Source of the DNA: Salibaculum sp035270045
GTDB taxonomy: Bacteria; Pseudomonadota; Alphaproteobacteria; Rhodobacterales; Rhodobacteraceae
DNA: 64,000 bases
Assembly: GCF_035270045.1 (NCBI RefSeq)
Contig: NZ_DATFIP010000055.1
Span: 62,001 to 126,000 of the forward strand
Direction of reading: 5' to 3'
The position numbers were made by a program, and so were the translations under genes. Under the pieces are notes generated by a model that saw only the letters and a list, made by a program, of their open reading frames with translations, searched no databases and was not told the DNA's origin. This document shows, piece by piece, positions 25,743 to 34,416 of this stretch (position 1 is the first letter of the stretch; each line of letters opens with the position of its first letter).

Positions 25743-27374
25743 CTACCCCTTGCCATAGAGGGTATAAAGCGGCGTGCGGCGGATCTCGGTCAGTTCGTCG
25801 GTGATGCCGCGCGTCTTGAATTCCTCGATCATGCTGTCGCGGATCTGCGGGAGCCGGGGGCAGCTCGGAACCAGAAGGTAGTCGGCATTCTCCCAACCGG
25901 GCAGACCCCCGTAATACCAGGGTGCCCCGCCCTCCAGGGGATCAAGTGCCCCGAAAAGCCAGAACGAACTGAAAAGGTCCGCCGCGAGGATGGAGCGGCC
26001 ATCGGCCAGCCCCGCCTCTTCCAGATCGCGGGTAATGGCATCCATGACAGCTTGCAGCCCAAGTTCGAGCGTACAATCCTTTAGGTTCTCGCCCATGAAG
26101 GTCGGCGGGGTCTCGCGTTCGGCAAGGGGGCGGTATCGTTCCAGCCCGGTCCCTGGACCGTCCAGTGCGACCCGCGCATCCACCCGGTTGAACCGCAAAC
26201 TGCGCACCTGCAGGTCGGCGTGTTGCCGGGCCCGGGGCAGCAGGGGAACGTATTCGGCCGGATCGACCCGCAAATGGCGCAGCGGACTGTAGGCAAGGTT
26301 CGCGTAGGAAGCCAGGGACAGCGCCAGCGCCATGGCCGCGGCCACACCCAGCGCGTCGCGCAGGGGCCAGCCGAAGGCGTTGCGCAGCACCTTGTCGGCC
26401 TCGGGGCGCAGCGCCAGCAGCAGCACCGCCACCAGCATCAGCCACTTTGGATCGTTTCCGTAGTTCTGGTAGGTGACGTAGAAGAAGCCCGGCACCAGCA
26501 GAAGCAGGATCAGCCCGCCGGTCTCCATCCGCGCCTGGCGCAGCAGGATGACACCGCCCAGGGCAACCAGCGATCCGCCGAGGTAGGCCGGCGCCCCCAT
26601 GACCGCCGTGAGCGGGTCGCCCGGCGCCGCGCGCACCTCGGATCCGGCAACCGTGGCCAGGTCGGCCATATAGGCCGGCCAGATCCCCGGCCCAAGGAAA
26701 AGCGTAATGGCGGTAAAGGCGGCCAGCCCGGTTCCCAGCGCCCAGCCCAGCGCCCGGCGCTGTTCGGTCATCACCAGCGCCAGCGCGACGGGCAGCGCGA
26801 AGGCGGCGAAATAGGTCACCTTGACCATGGCAAGAAGGACCATCATCAGGCCGATGATGATCCCGTCGACCTGGCCGACGCGGGGATGGACCGGCGGGAT
26901 CAGCGCCGCAAGGATCGCAACGAAGGCTGCCGCCCAGGCCTGTCGGTTGTAATGCATCGAGACCGAGATATTGGTCTCGGCCCCGCCGTCGATCAGCGCC
27001 AGCAGCAGCACCATGACAACGCCGCCGAAAAGTAGGGCAAGGTTGGGGCCAAGGCGGCTGGCCGCGACCCACACGACCATGGGCAGGAAGAGTGCCGCGA
27101 CGATTACCTGCGACCAGAGAAAGGCCATGCCGACGCCCATCCCCGACATCACCAGAAGAGCCACGGGCCAGAAGGCAAGCGCGCCGATCGGCGTCATGAA
27201 GTCCAGGTGCGACACCTGCCCCTCGGCCATGCGAAAGACGATCTCCATCAGGTGCATCGCGTCACCGTCGTGCTTGTCGATGTAGAGGCCGCCCTTGAGA
27301 ACCGCGGCTCCCCCCATGACGAGGACGATCATGGCCAGAAAGGCCGTCAGGATAACTGGGTTCGGTCTGCTCAT
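25743..27374 (-). CDS. Polytopic membrane protein, probable GT-C-type glycosyltransferase
   Basis: A 543-residue protein with about ten to twelve membrane helices over residues 1-370 and a soluble C-terminal domain. The first extracytoplasmic loop, right after helix 1, contains YIDKHDGDAMH with several acidic residues, the place and style of the metal- and donor-binding site in GT-C transferases that use polyprenyl-phospho-sugars. I cannot assign a substrate. It converges on the Tad locus (113-base gap) and is divergent from the AAA gene. The chosen ATG (27374) opens directly into helix 1. Confidence 0.65.
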   Translation of the reverse strand: MSRPNPVILTAFLAMIVLVMGGAAVLKGGLYIDKHDGDAMHLMEIVFRMAEGQVSHLDFMTPIGALAFWPVALLVMSGMGVGMAFLWSQVIVAALFLPMVVWVAASRLGPNLALLFGGVVMVLLLALIDGGAETNISVSMHYNRQAWAAAFVAILAALIPPVHPRVGQVDGIIIGLMMVLLAMVKVTYFAAFALPVALALVMTEQRRALGWALGTGLAAFTAITLFLGPGIWPAYMADLATVAGSEVRAAPGDPLTAVMGAPAYLGGSLVALGGVILLRQARMETGGLILLLLVPGFFYVTYQNYGNDPKWLMLVAVLLLALRPEADKVLRNAFGWPLRDALGVAAAMALALSLASYANLAYSPLRHLRVDPAEYVPLLPRARQHADLQVRSLRFNRVDARVALDGPGTGLERYRPLAERETPPTFMGENLKDCTLELGLQAVMDAITRDLEEAGLADGRSILAADLFSSFWLFGALDPLEGGAPWYYGGLPGWENADYLLVPSCPRLPQIRDSMIEEFKTRGITDELTEIRRTPLYTLYGKG

Positions 27375-27521
27375 GTGCGCCTCTGGAACGCCTTTGTCCC
27401 TTTTTTCGCCACAATAACCCGGCAAAAAGCGGATCATACCCCCTGCGCCCTGCCGGGCCGGATTTGACACCGGTCGCGTCCTGCGGGCCACAAGTGCAAC
27501 CGAGAAAGCGAGCCTGCCGCC

Positions 27522-28832
27522 ATGAACATGCAGACCTCCGACGTTGTCGCCCCACCCGCGCCAAAATCGCTGGAGGCCATGCGCCTTCCACCGGTGATGA
27601 TGCGCGACATCGTCCTCAAGACGATGTTTCGCAAGAACGCCGAAACCGTTTCGGACCTGGCCCGGGCCATCTGCCTTCCGGTGCCCGTGACCCAGGAACT
27701 TGTCGACCTGGCCCGCACGCAGAAGCTTCTCGAGGCGATGGGGACACTGAACGCCAATTCCGGCAACGAGATGGGGTATCAGTTGACAGATGCAGGCAAA
27801 GCCCGGGCGCTGGATGCGCTGGCGCAGTCGGAGTACTTCGGCGCCATGCCGGTTCCGCTGGAGGTCTATGCCGAGCAGGTCAAGCGCCAGTCGATCCGCA
27901 GCATCCAGATCACCCGCGACCAGCTGACCGCAGCCATGGGGCACCTGATCCTGCCGCCGGACCTGCTGGACCAGCTCGGTCCAGCGGTCTCCTCGGGGCG
28001 GTCAATCCTGATGTACGGCCCCCCGGGGAACGGAAAATCATCGATTTCCAATGGCATCCGCGATGCCCTGGGCGACAAGATCTACATCCCTCGCGCCATC
28101 GAATACGCCGGCCAGGTCATCACCGTCTATGACCCGATCGTCCATGCGGCGGCCGAGGAGCAGGTGGACGACCCGAATTCCCTGCGCCGCACGAGCGGCC
28201 GCTTCGATACCCGCTACGTCAGGTGCGAGCGGCCCACGGTCGTCACCGGCGGCGAGCTGTCGCTCTCCATGCTGGACCTTGTCTACAACCCGACCGCGCG
28301 CACTTACCAGGCGCCGTTGCAACTGAAATCCTCGGGCGGGGTCTTTATCGTCGACGACCTCGGCCGCCAGGAGGAGCCGCCGCAGAAACTGGTCAACCGC
28401 TGGATCGTGCCGCTTGAGGAAAGCCGCGATATCCTTGCTCTGCAATCGGGCGAGAAGTTCGAGGTGCCCTTCGATACACTGGTGATCTTTTCGACCAACT
28501 TCCACCCCAACGACATCTTCGACAAGGCCGCGCTGCGCCGGATTTTCTTCAAGATCAAGATCGACGGCCCCACGCAGGAGGATTTCCTGAAGATCTTCGC
28601 TCTGGTCGCCCGCAAGAAGGGGATGCCGCTGGACGAGGAATCTCTGGTCTACCTGTTGCAGGAAAAATACCCGACCATCGACAACGTTTATGCCAATTAC
28701 CAGCCGGTATTCCTGATCGACCAGATCATCTCGATCTGCGAATTCGAGGGCATCCCCTACCAGATGCGTCCGGACCTTGTGGACCGCGCCTGGGCGAACA
28801 TGTTCGTCAAGGAAGAGGACATCCTGCACTGA
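27522..28832 (+). CDS. AAA ATPase with N-terminal winged-helix-like domain
   Basis: A 436-residue protein. Residues about 25-100 look like a winged-helix domain, and the AAA core has Walker A GPPGNGKSS (166-174), a Walker B-like VFIVDDLG, a sensor-1 FSTNF and an arginine pair before IFFKIK. I do not know its function; similar proteins occur in many bacteria, sometimes near Tad or TPR genes. Its position beside the Tad locus and the GT-C-like gene could mean a chaperone or regulatory role, but nothing in the sequence proves this. Confidence 0.75.
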   Translation: MNMQTSDVVAPPAPKSLEAMRLPPVMMRDIVLKTMFRKNAETVSDLARAICLPVPVTQELVDLARTQKLLEAMGTLNANSGNEMGYQLTDAGKARALDALAQSEYFGAMPVPLEVYAEQVKRQSIRSIQITRDQLTAAMGHLILPPDLLDQLGPAVSSGRSILMYGPPGNGKSSISNGIRDALGDKIYIPRAIEYAGQVITVYDPIVHAAAEEQVDDPNSLRRTSGRFDTRYVRCERPTVVTGGELSLSMLDLVYNPTARTYQAPLQLKSSGGVFIVDDLGRQEEPPQKLVNRWIVPLEESRDILALQSGEKFEVPFDTLVIFSTNFHPNDIFDKAALRRIFFKIKIDGPTQEDFLKIFALVARKKGMPLDEESLVYLLQEKYPTIDNVYANYQPVFLIDQIISICEFEGIPYQMRPDLVDRAWANMFVKEEDILH

Positions 28833-28973
28833 GGGATCGGATCAGACCCTCCCGGCCCGTCCGACCAGCAGGAGCCGCTGAGCCCGTCGGTCTGCGAGAG
28901 ACCCCCAAGGCATTCCGGACCAAAGACGCCGGGCGCGCTGGCACAGCCCCACGGGTCGAACTAGTTTCACCCC

Positions 28974-31373
28974 ATGACAATCTTGCCCCGGACATTCCGC
29001 GACTGGTTCGATGCACGGGGATGGGCCGTTCACCCGCATCAGCAGCAGATGCTGGACCGCGCCGCCGACCCGGCCACGCTGCTGATCGCGCCTACCGGGG
29101 GCGGCAAGACGCTGGCCGGTTTCCTGCCAAGCCTGGTGGACCTGGCCGAGGGTGGGCATGACGGGCTGCACACGCTCTATGTTTCGCCGCTCAAGGCGCT
29201 GGCGACGGATATCCGGCGCAACCTGACCGCCCCGGTTCAGGAGATGGGCCTGCCCATCCGCATCGAGGATCGCAGCGGCGACACCACCTATACCGCCAAG
29301 CGCCGCCAGCGGGCTGACCCGCCGCATATCCTTCTGACCACGCCGGAGTCGTTGGCGCTGCTGACCAGCTACGAGGACGCGCCGCGTATCTTTGCCGGGC
29401 TGCAACGGGTGATCGTGGATGAAATCCACGCCCTCGCCGAAAGCAAGCGTGGCGACCAGTTGATGCTGGCCCTTTCCCGGCTGGAGGGGTTGGCCCCGGG
29501 TCTACGGCGCGTCGGGCTGTCGGCCACGGTTGACGACCCCGCGGCGATCGCACGAACCCTCGCGCGTCACCCCGACCCCTGCCCGATCCTGGAGGCCGAT
29601 CCCGGCCCGGACCCGGACATCGAGATGCTGGTCACGCAAAGCCGCCCCCCCTGGTCCGGCGGTGGAGCAAAGCACGCGATTCCAGAGGTTCTTGAACAGG
29701 TAAGAAATCACAAGACCACGCTTATTTTCCACAATACACGCGCCCAGGCCGAGATCTTCTTTCACCATCTCTGGCTGGCAAACGACGACGATCTGCCCAT
29801 TGGCATCCACCACGGCAGCCTGAGCCGCGACCAGCGCGAAAAGGTCGAGGCGGCCATGGTGGCCGGACGGTTGCGCGCCATCGTCTGCACCGGGTCGCTG
29901 GACCTCGGGATCGACTGGGGCGACGTGGACCTGGTGATCCAGATCGGCGCGCCCAAGAACGTCAAACGGATGGTGCAGCGCATCGGGCGGGCCAATCACC
30001 GCTACAATGCTCCGTCAAAGGCGCTGCTGGTGCCCGCCAACCGCTTCGAGGTCGTCGAATGCCATGCCGCGCTTGAGGCCGCCCGCGAACATGACCTTGA
30101 CGGCGCACCGCGTGGCCCAGGCCCGCTGGACGTGCTGTGCCAGCACATCCTGTCCCGCGCCTGCGCCGGACCCTTTGAGGCCGACGCCCTCTTCGCCGAG
30201 GTCCGGACCGTGGGCGCCTATGCCGACCTGCCGCGCGCCGCCTTCGACGATTGCCTGTCCTTCTGCGCGACAGGCGGCTATGCCTTGCGCGCATATGACA
30301 GGTGGCAGCGCCTGAAACAGACCGACGGGAAATGGCACCTGCGCGATCCCCGCGCGGCCCGGCGCATTCGCATGAACATCGGCACGATCCAGGATGCGGA
30401 TCTTCTCAAGGTGCGAATGCGGCGCGGCAACAGAACGCTGGGCGAGGTCGAGGAAGCCTTTGCCGCCTCGCTCACGCCCGGTGACCGATTCCTGATCGGT
30501 GGTGAGGTTGTGCGCTACGAGGGTCTTAAGGAATTGACTGTCGAGGTCAGCCGAACCCCCGGGCGCGAGCCCAAGGTCGCCGTTTTCTCGGGCACGAAGT
30601 TCGCCACCTCGACCCAGCTGTCACAACGTATCCTGCAGCTTCTGAACCGCGACTGTTGGCCGGACCTGCCGGGGCACACTGCGGACTGGCTGGCGCTGCA
30701 GCACAAGGTCAGCCGGATGCCCTCGGCCGGGCGGTTGCTGGTCGAGACCTTTCCGCACGAAGGGCGCGAGCACCTGTGCCTCTATGGCTTTGCCGGGCAG
30801 AACGCGCACCGCACGCTGGGCCTTATCCTGACCCAGCGGATGGAGGCGGCGGGCCTGTCGCCGCTGGGCTTCGTCATGACCGACTACGCCCTGCTGATCT
30901 GGGGGCTGGAACCCGTCCCCGACCCTGCCGCCCTCCTGAACCCGGCCGATACGCGTGCGGGGCTGGACTCCTGGCTGCAAGGCAACGCGGTGATGAAACG
31001 CACCTTTCGGGGCGCCGCAACCATCGCCGGGCTGATCGAGCGGAACATCCCCGGCCCCAGGAAAACCGGCAGGCAGGCGACGTTTTCGTCCGACATCCTT
31101 TACGACACGCTGGCCAAGTTCGATCCCGATCACCTGCTGATGCGCATCACCCGCGAAGAGGCCATGCGCGGGCTGGTCGATTTCGGCCGGATCGAGGACA
31201 TGCTGGGCCGCATCGAAGGCATCGACCACCAACGGCTGACCCGGGTTTCCCCCCTGGCCGCGCCCCTGTTGCTGGAACCGGGCAAGGTGCCCATCGCCGG
31301 CGAAGGGCGCGAGCGGCTGCTGGAAGCCGAGGCCGACCGGCTGATGGCCGAGGCCGGTCTCGCCGCGCTTTGA
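28974..31373 (+). CDS. Lhr-type ligase-associated DEXH-box DNA helicase
   Basis: A 799-residue superfamily 2 helicase of the ligase-associated DNA damage response type. Walker A is in APTGGGKT (about residue 40), the DEIH box in VIVDEIH (about 145), and motif VI in QRIGRANHR; the long Lhr-specific C-terminal region follows. Such helicases are encoded with the PdeM nuclease and, often, an ATP-dependent ligase and an exonuclease; only pdeM is present here, 37 bases downstream. A repair role is known for the family by association only. Confidence 0.9.
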   Translation: MTILPRTFRDWFDARGWAVHPHQQQMLDRAADPATLLIAPTGGGKTLAGFLPSLVDLAEGGHDGLHTLYVSPLKALATDIRRNLTAPVQEMGLPIRIEDRSGDTTYTAKRRQRADPPHILLTTPESLALLTSYEDAPRIFAGLQRVIVDEIHALAESKRGDQLMLALSRLEGLAPGLRRVGLSATVDDPAAIARTLARHPDPCPILEADPGPDPDIEMLVTQSRPPWSGGGAKHAIPEVLEQVRNHKTTLIFHNTRAQAEIFFHHLWLANDDDLPIGIHHGSLSRDQREKVEAAMVAGRLRAIVCTGSLDLGIDWGDVDLVIQIGAPKNVKRMVQRIGRANHRYNAPSKALLVPANRFEVVECHAALEAAREHDLDGAPRGPGPLDVLCQHILSRACAGPFEADALFAEVRTVGAYADLPRAAFDDCLSFCATGGYALRAYDRWQRLKQTDGKWHLRDPRAARRIRMNIGTIQDADLLKVRMRRGNRTLGEVEEAFAASLTPGDRFLIGGEVVRYEGLKELTVEVSRTPGREPKVAVFSGTKFATSTQLSQRILQLLNRDCWPDLPGHTADWLALQHKVSRMPSAGRLLVETFPHEGREHLCLYGFAGQNAHRTLGLILTQRMEAAGLSPLGFVMTDYALLIWGLEPVPDPAALLNPADTRAGLDSWLQGNAVMKRTFRGAATIAGLIERNIPGPRKTGRQATFSSDILYDTLAKFDPDHLLMRITREEAMRGLVDFGRIEDMLGRIEGIDHQRLTRVSPLAAPLLLEPGKVPIAGEGRERLLEAEADRLMAEAGLAAL

Positions 31374-31410
31374 TCTTGCAGGCCCGCGACGGCTGGGCCA
31401 AGTCGGGGCC

Positions 31411-32067
31411 ATGTCGCATCACGTCCTGAAACTCGGCGAGCATGACCTGCAGGCCCGCGCCGATGGCAGCCTGTTCTGGCCGGCCATGGGTCTGCTGTGC
31501 GTGTCGGACCTGCACCTGGGCAAGTCCGAACGCATCGCGCGGCGTGGTGGGGGCCTTCTGCCCCCCTACGAAACCCAGGAAACACTGACCCGGCTGGACG
31601 CCGCGATCGCAGAGACGGCGCCCCGCCATGTGATCTGCCTCGGCGACAGTTTCGACGATCTGGACGCCGCCACCAGTCTGCCCGAGACGGTGCGACTGCA
31701 TCTGGCGGGGCTTCAGGCCGGGCGCGACTGGACCTGGATCGAGGGCAACCATGACCCTGGCCCGGTCGCTCTGGGCGGCAGCCACCTGGCCGAACATGTC
31801 CTTGAAGGGCTGCGGTTTCGTCACATCGCCACGCCGGACAGGCCCGAGGTGTCCGGTCACTATCATCCCAAGGCTCGGGTGCCGGGCACCACAGCGGCGC
31901 GCCCCTGTTTTCTCGCGGATCGCGACCGGGTACTTCTGCCTGCCTTCGGGGCCTATACCGGCGGGCTGCGGGCCACCGAGCCGGTTCTGCGCGACCGCAT
32001 GGGCACCGATGCGATCGCCATACTGACCGGACGCCGCGCGGTGGCCGTGCCGCTGGCCGCACTCTAA
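31411..32067 (+). CDS. pdeM: Ligase-associated DNA damage response endonuclease PdeM
   Basis: A 218-residue calcineurin-like metallophosphoesterase. The metal-binding blocks are all visible in order: SDLHLGK, GDSFDD, GNHD and GHYHP. PdeM proteins accompany Lhr-type helicases in predicted DNA-repair operons. The gene sits directly after the helicase with the same orientation. Length and motifs match the family; the biochemical substrate is not known to me. Confidence 0.9.
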   Translation: MSHHVLKLGEHDLQARADGSLFWPAMGLLCVSDLHLGKSERIARRGGGLLPPYETQETLTRLDAAIAETAPRHVICLGDSFDDLDAATSLPETVRLHLAGLQAGRDWTWIEGNHDPGPVALGGSHLAEHVLEGLRFRHIATPDRPEVSGHYHPKARVPGTTAARPCFLADRDRVLLPAFGAYTGGLRATEPVLRDRMGTDAIAILTGRRAVAVPLAAL

Positions 32068-32533
32068 TCCGCCGGATGTGTGGCCGCCGCAAGGTCTGGC
32101 CGGTGTTTCGGGCCAACCGCAACCCTCTCCTCGACCGGCAACACGACCACCACGTGATGGTCAGACAGGCCGAGCCGTACGACGCCCGCCCCTGCTCGCC
32201 GGAGTTCAAGCGCTCGTGCAGCCGGTCCCGGCGCGGAACAGGCCGAAGGGGCGGCGACATGGCCCAGCGCAGCAAAGGCACCCTTTGGCGTCCCCGCCAG
32301 AACCGGCGACATCGGCAGCCCATGCGGCCCTGTCGCTTCTGCACCCTGGCAAAGAGGTGCTGACCAAAAGAACGAAGGTCTACCTGCTTGCCCGACCAGT
32401 GGCGAATGTCCGCGGGCCACGGTGCGGGTCGAGAAACCGGGTCGGCGCCCGCTGGAGGTGACAGCGCGCGTCGCGGCCGTGACGGGCGACCGGGGACCCC
32501 ACGTCACCCTGATGCAGGGAACGATGCTGCCGC
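32068..32533. other. Intergenic stretch with possible gene relics
   Basis: This 466-base gap has no convincing gene. On the plus strand a GTG-initiated frame at 32422-32544 gives 40 residues with gene-like codon use and a strand-like pattern ending LMQGTMLPLRP. On the minus strand an 82-residue frame (32064-32312) has only intermediate third-position GC, and its stop overlaps that of pdeM. Both could be remains of lost genes. No RNA gene, repeat or terminator stands out. Confidence 0.35.
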
Positions 32534-33433
32534 TCAGGCCGTAAGGCCCTCGGGTTCGGCCAACCCACTGGCGCGGCAGCAGGCGGTAACGGTATTGGCC
32601 AGCAGGCACGCAATGGTCATCGGCCCGACCCCGCCGGGCACCGGCGTGATTGCGCCGGCCACCTCGGCGCAACTGGCATAGTGGCAATCCCCGACAAGGC
32701 GCCCCTTGCCGCCCTCTTCCTCGGAGGGCAGACGGTTAATGCCAACGTCGATCACCGTGGCACCCGGCTTGATCCAGTCGCCGGGCACCATCTCGGGGCG
32801 TCCCACGGCGGCCACCACGATATCGGCGCGGCGCACGACGCCGGGCAGGTCCTTCGTGCGGGAATGCGCGATGGTCACGGTGCAGCTGTCGCCGAGAAGC
32901 AGCTGCGCCATGGGCTTGCCGACGATATTCGAGCGGCCGATCACCACCGCGTCAAGCCCCGAAAGACTGCCCAGATGATCGCGCAGCATCATCAGGCTAC
33001 CCAGCGGCGTGCAGGGCACCATGCTCTTCTGTCCAGTGCCCAGAAGCCCGACATTCGAGACATGAAAGCCGTCCACGTCCTTGGCCGGGTCGATGGAGTT
33101 GATCACCAGATCCTCGTTCAGGTGACCCGGCAGCGGCAGTTGCACCAGGATGCCGTGCACGCCGGGATCAGTGTTCAACTGGTCGATCAGCGCCAGCAGG
33201 TCTGACTCCGGTGTGTCGGCCTCCAGACGGTGCTCGAAGCTCTTCATGCCGACCTCGACCGTCTGCTTGCCCTTGGACCGGACGTAGACCTGGCTGGCCG
33301 GGTCCTCGCCCACAAGCACGACCGCAAGGCCGGGGATGATCCCGTGTTCTTCCTTCAGTCGCGCCACGTGGCCCGCCACTTTCTCCCGCACGCTGGCCGC
33401 GAAGGCCTTGCCGTCGATCACACTGGCCGTCAT
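32534..33433 (-). CDS. folD: FolD: methylene-THF dehydrogenase / methenyl-THF cyclohydrolase
   Basis: A 299-residue bifunctional enzyme that interconverts 5,10-methylene-, methenyl- and 10-formyl-tetrahydrofolate. The catalytic YxxxK motif is intact (Tyr50, Lys54), as are the LVQLPLP, DVDGFH, GRSNIVGKP and TPVPGGVGP signatures. The ATG at 33433 starts one base after the stop of the paralogous gene, so the two are in one operon with fhs upstream. Confidence 0.95.
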   Translation of the reverse strand: MTASVIDGKAFAASVREKVAGHVARLKEEHGIIPGLAVVLVGEDPASQVYVRSKGKQTVEVGMKSFEHRLEADTPESDLLALIDQLNTDPGVHGILVQLPLPGHLNEDLVINSIDPAKDVDGFHVSNVGLLGTGQKSMVPCTPLGSLMMLRDHLGSLSGLDAVVIGRSNIVGKPMAQLLLGDSCTVTIAHSRTKDLPGVVRRADIVVAAVGRPEMVPGDWIKPGATVIDVGINRLPSEEEGGKGRLVGDCHYASCAEVAGAITPVPGGVGPMTIACLLANTVTACCRASGLAEPEGLTA

Positions 33434-33434
33434 C

Positions 33435-34340
33435 TCATGCCTCCGTATTGGCGTATTCAGCTGCGTAGTGCTCTTTCTGGAGCTGCGTCGCAAGCACCGC
33501 GTTCTGCATCAGGATCGCCACGGTCACCGGGCCGACACCGCCGGGCACCGGCGTGATCCAGCCCGCGACCCCGGCGCAGCTTGCGAAATCGGCATCGCCT
33601 ACAGTGCGCGGGCCATCGGGCGTCTCGACCCGGTTGATACCGATGTCGATCAGGGCCGCGCCGGGTTTCACCATCTCGCCCGTTACCAGCCCCGGCTTGC
33701 CCACGGCGACGAAGACCGCGTCCGAAGCCCGGCTGTGCATCGCCACCGAACGGGTCATGTGATGGCAGACCGTGACCGTCGCCCCAAGCCCCATCAGCAG
33801 GAATGTGATCGGTTTGCCCACGATCTCGGAATGGCCAATGACCGTGACATCCAGTCCTTCCAGCCGCAGCGGCAGGGTTTTCAGGATTTCGACCGCCGCC
33901 ACGGCGGTGCAGGGGCCAAGCGCCAGATCGTTGTAGACAATATTGCCGATGGAAGCAGGATGCATCCCTTCCACGTCCTTGAGCGGATGCACCGCCCTCT
34001 GCAGGGCCTTGACCGGGATATGATCCGGCAAGGGACGCTGGATGATGATGCCGTTGACCCGCGGATCGGCGTTCAGCCCCTGCAAAACACCGACCAGCTG
34101 TTCGAGCGACATCGACGCATCGTAGGTGCGCGCCTCGAACTGCACGCCGGCGCTTTCGGCGCTACGCTGCTGGTTGCGCACATAGAGCGCGGCCGCCGCG
34201 GTATCGCCGACCGAGATGGAGACCAGCCGCGGCTGCCAGCCGTCAACGGCCAGCGCCTCTGCTTGCTGCGCGATCTCGGCACGCTTTCGCGCGGCGATGG
34301 CCTTGCCGTCGATCAGGGCGGCACGATGCATTGCGGTCAT
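33435..34340 (-). CDS. FolD paralogue lacking the catalytic lysine
   Basis: A 301-residue FolD homologue with the GHSEIVGKP and TPVPGGVGP NADP-binding signatures intact. However, the YxxxK motif reads Tyr53-V-R-N-Gln57, so the lysine needed for cyclohydrolase activity is glutamine, and DVDGF becomes DVEGM. From studies of FolD-type enzymes where this lysine was changed to glutamine, dehydrogenase activity can survive while cyclohydrolase is lost; a dehydrogenase-only role here is inference. It lies between fhs and folD in the same direction. Confidence 0.9.
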   Translation of the reverse strand: MTAMHRAALIDGKAIAARKRAEIAQQAEALAVDGWQPRLVSISVGDTAAAALYVRNQQRSAESAGVQFEARTYDASMSLEQLVGVLQGLNADPRVNGIIIQRPLPDHIPVKALQRAVHPLKDVEGMHPASIGNIVYNDLALGPCTAVAAVEILKTLPLRLEGLDVTVIGHSEIVGKPITFLLMGLGATVTVCHHMTRSVAMHSRASDAVFVAVGKPGLVTGEMVKPGAALIDIGINRVETPDGPRTVGDADFASCAGVAGWITPVPGGVGPVTVAILMQNAVLATQLQKEHYAAEYANTEA

Positions 34341-34416
34341 GGAATGCTCCGGACGGGACGGCGGGCGGGGCGCATTGCCTTCCCCTCAGGGAAGGCAACA
34401 GCGTCGTCCCGCCGGA

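Noticed and set aside
28833..28973. Search for a tRNA or small RNA in the gap before the Lhr helicase
   Set aside because: No cloverleaf arms, T-loop sequence or terminator could be found; it is an ordinary promoter-sized gap.
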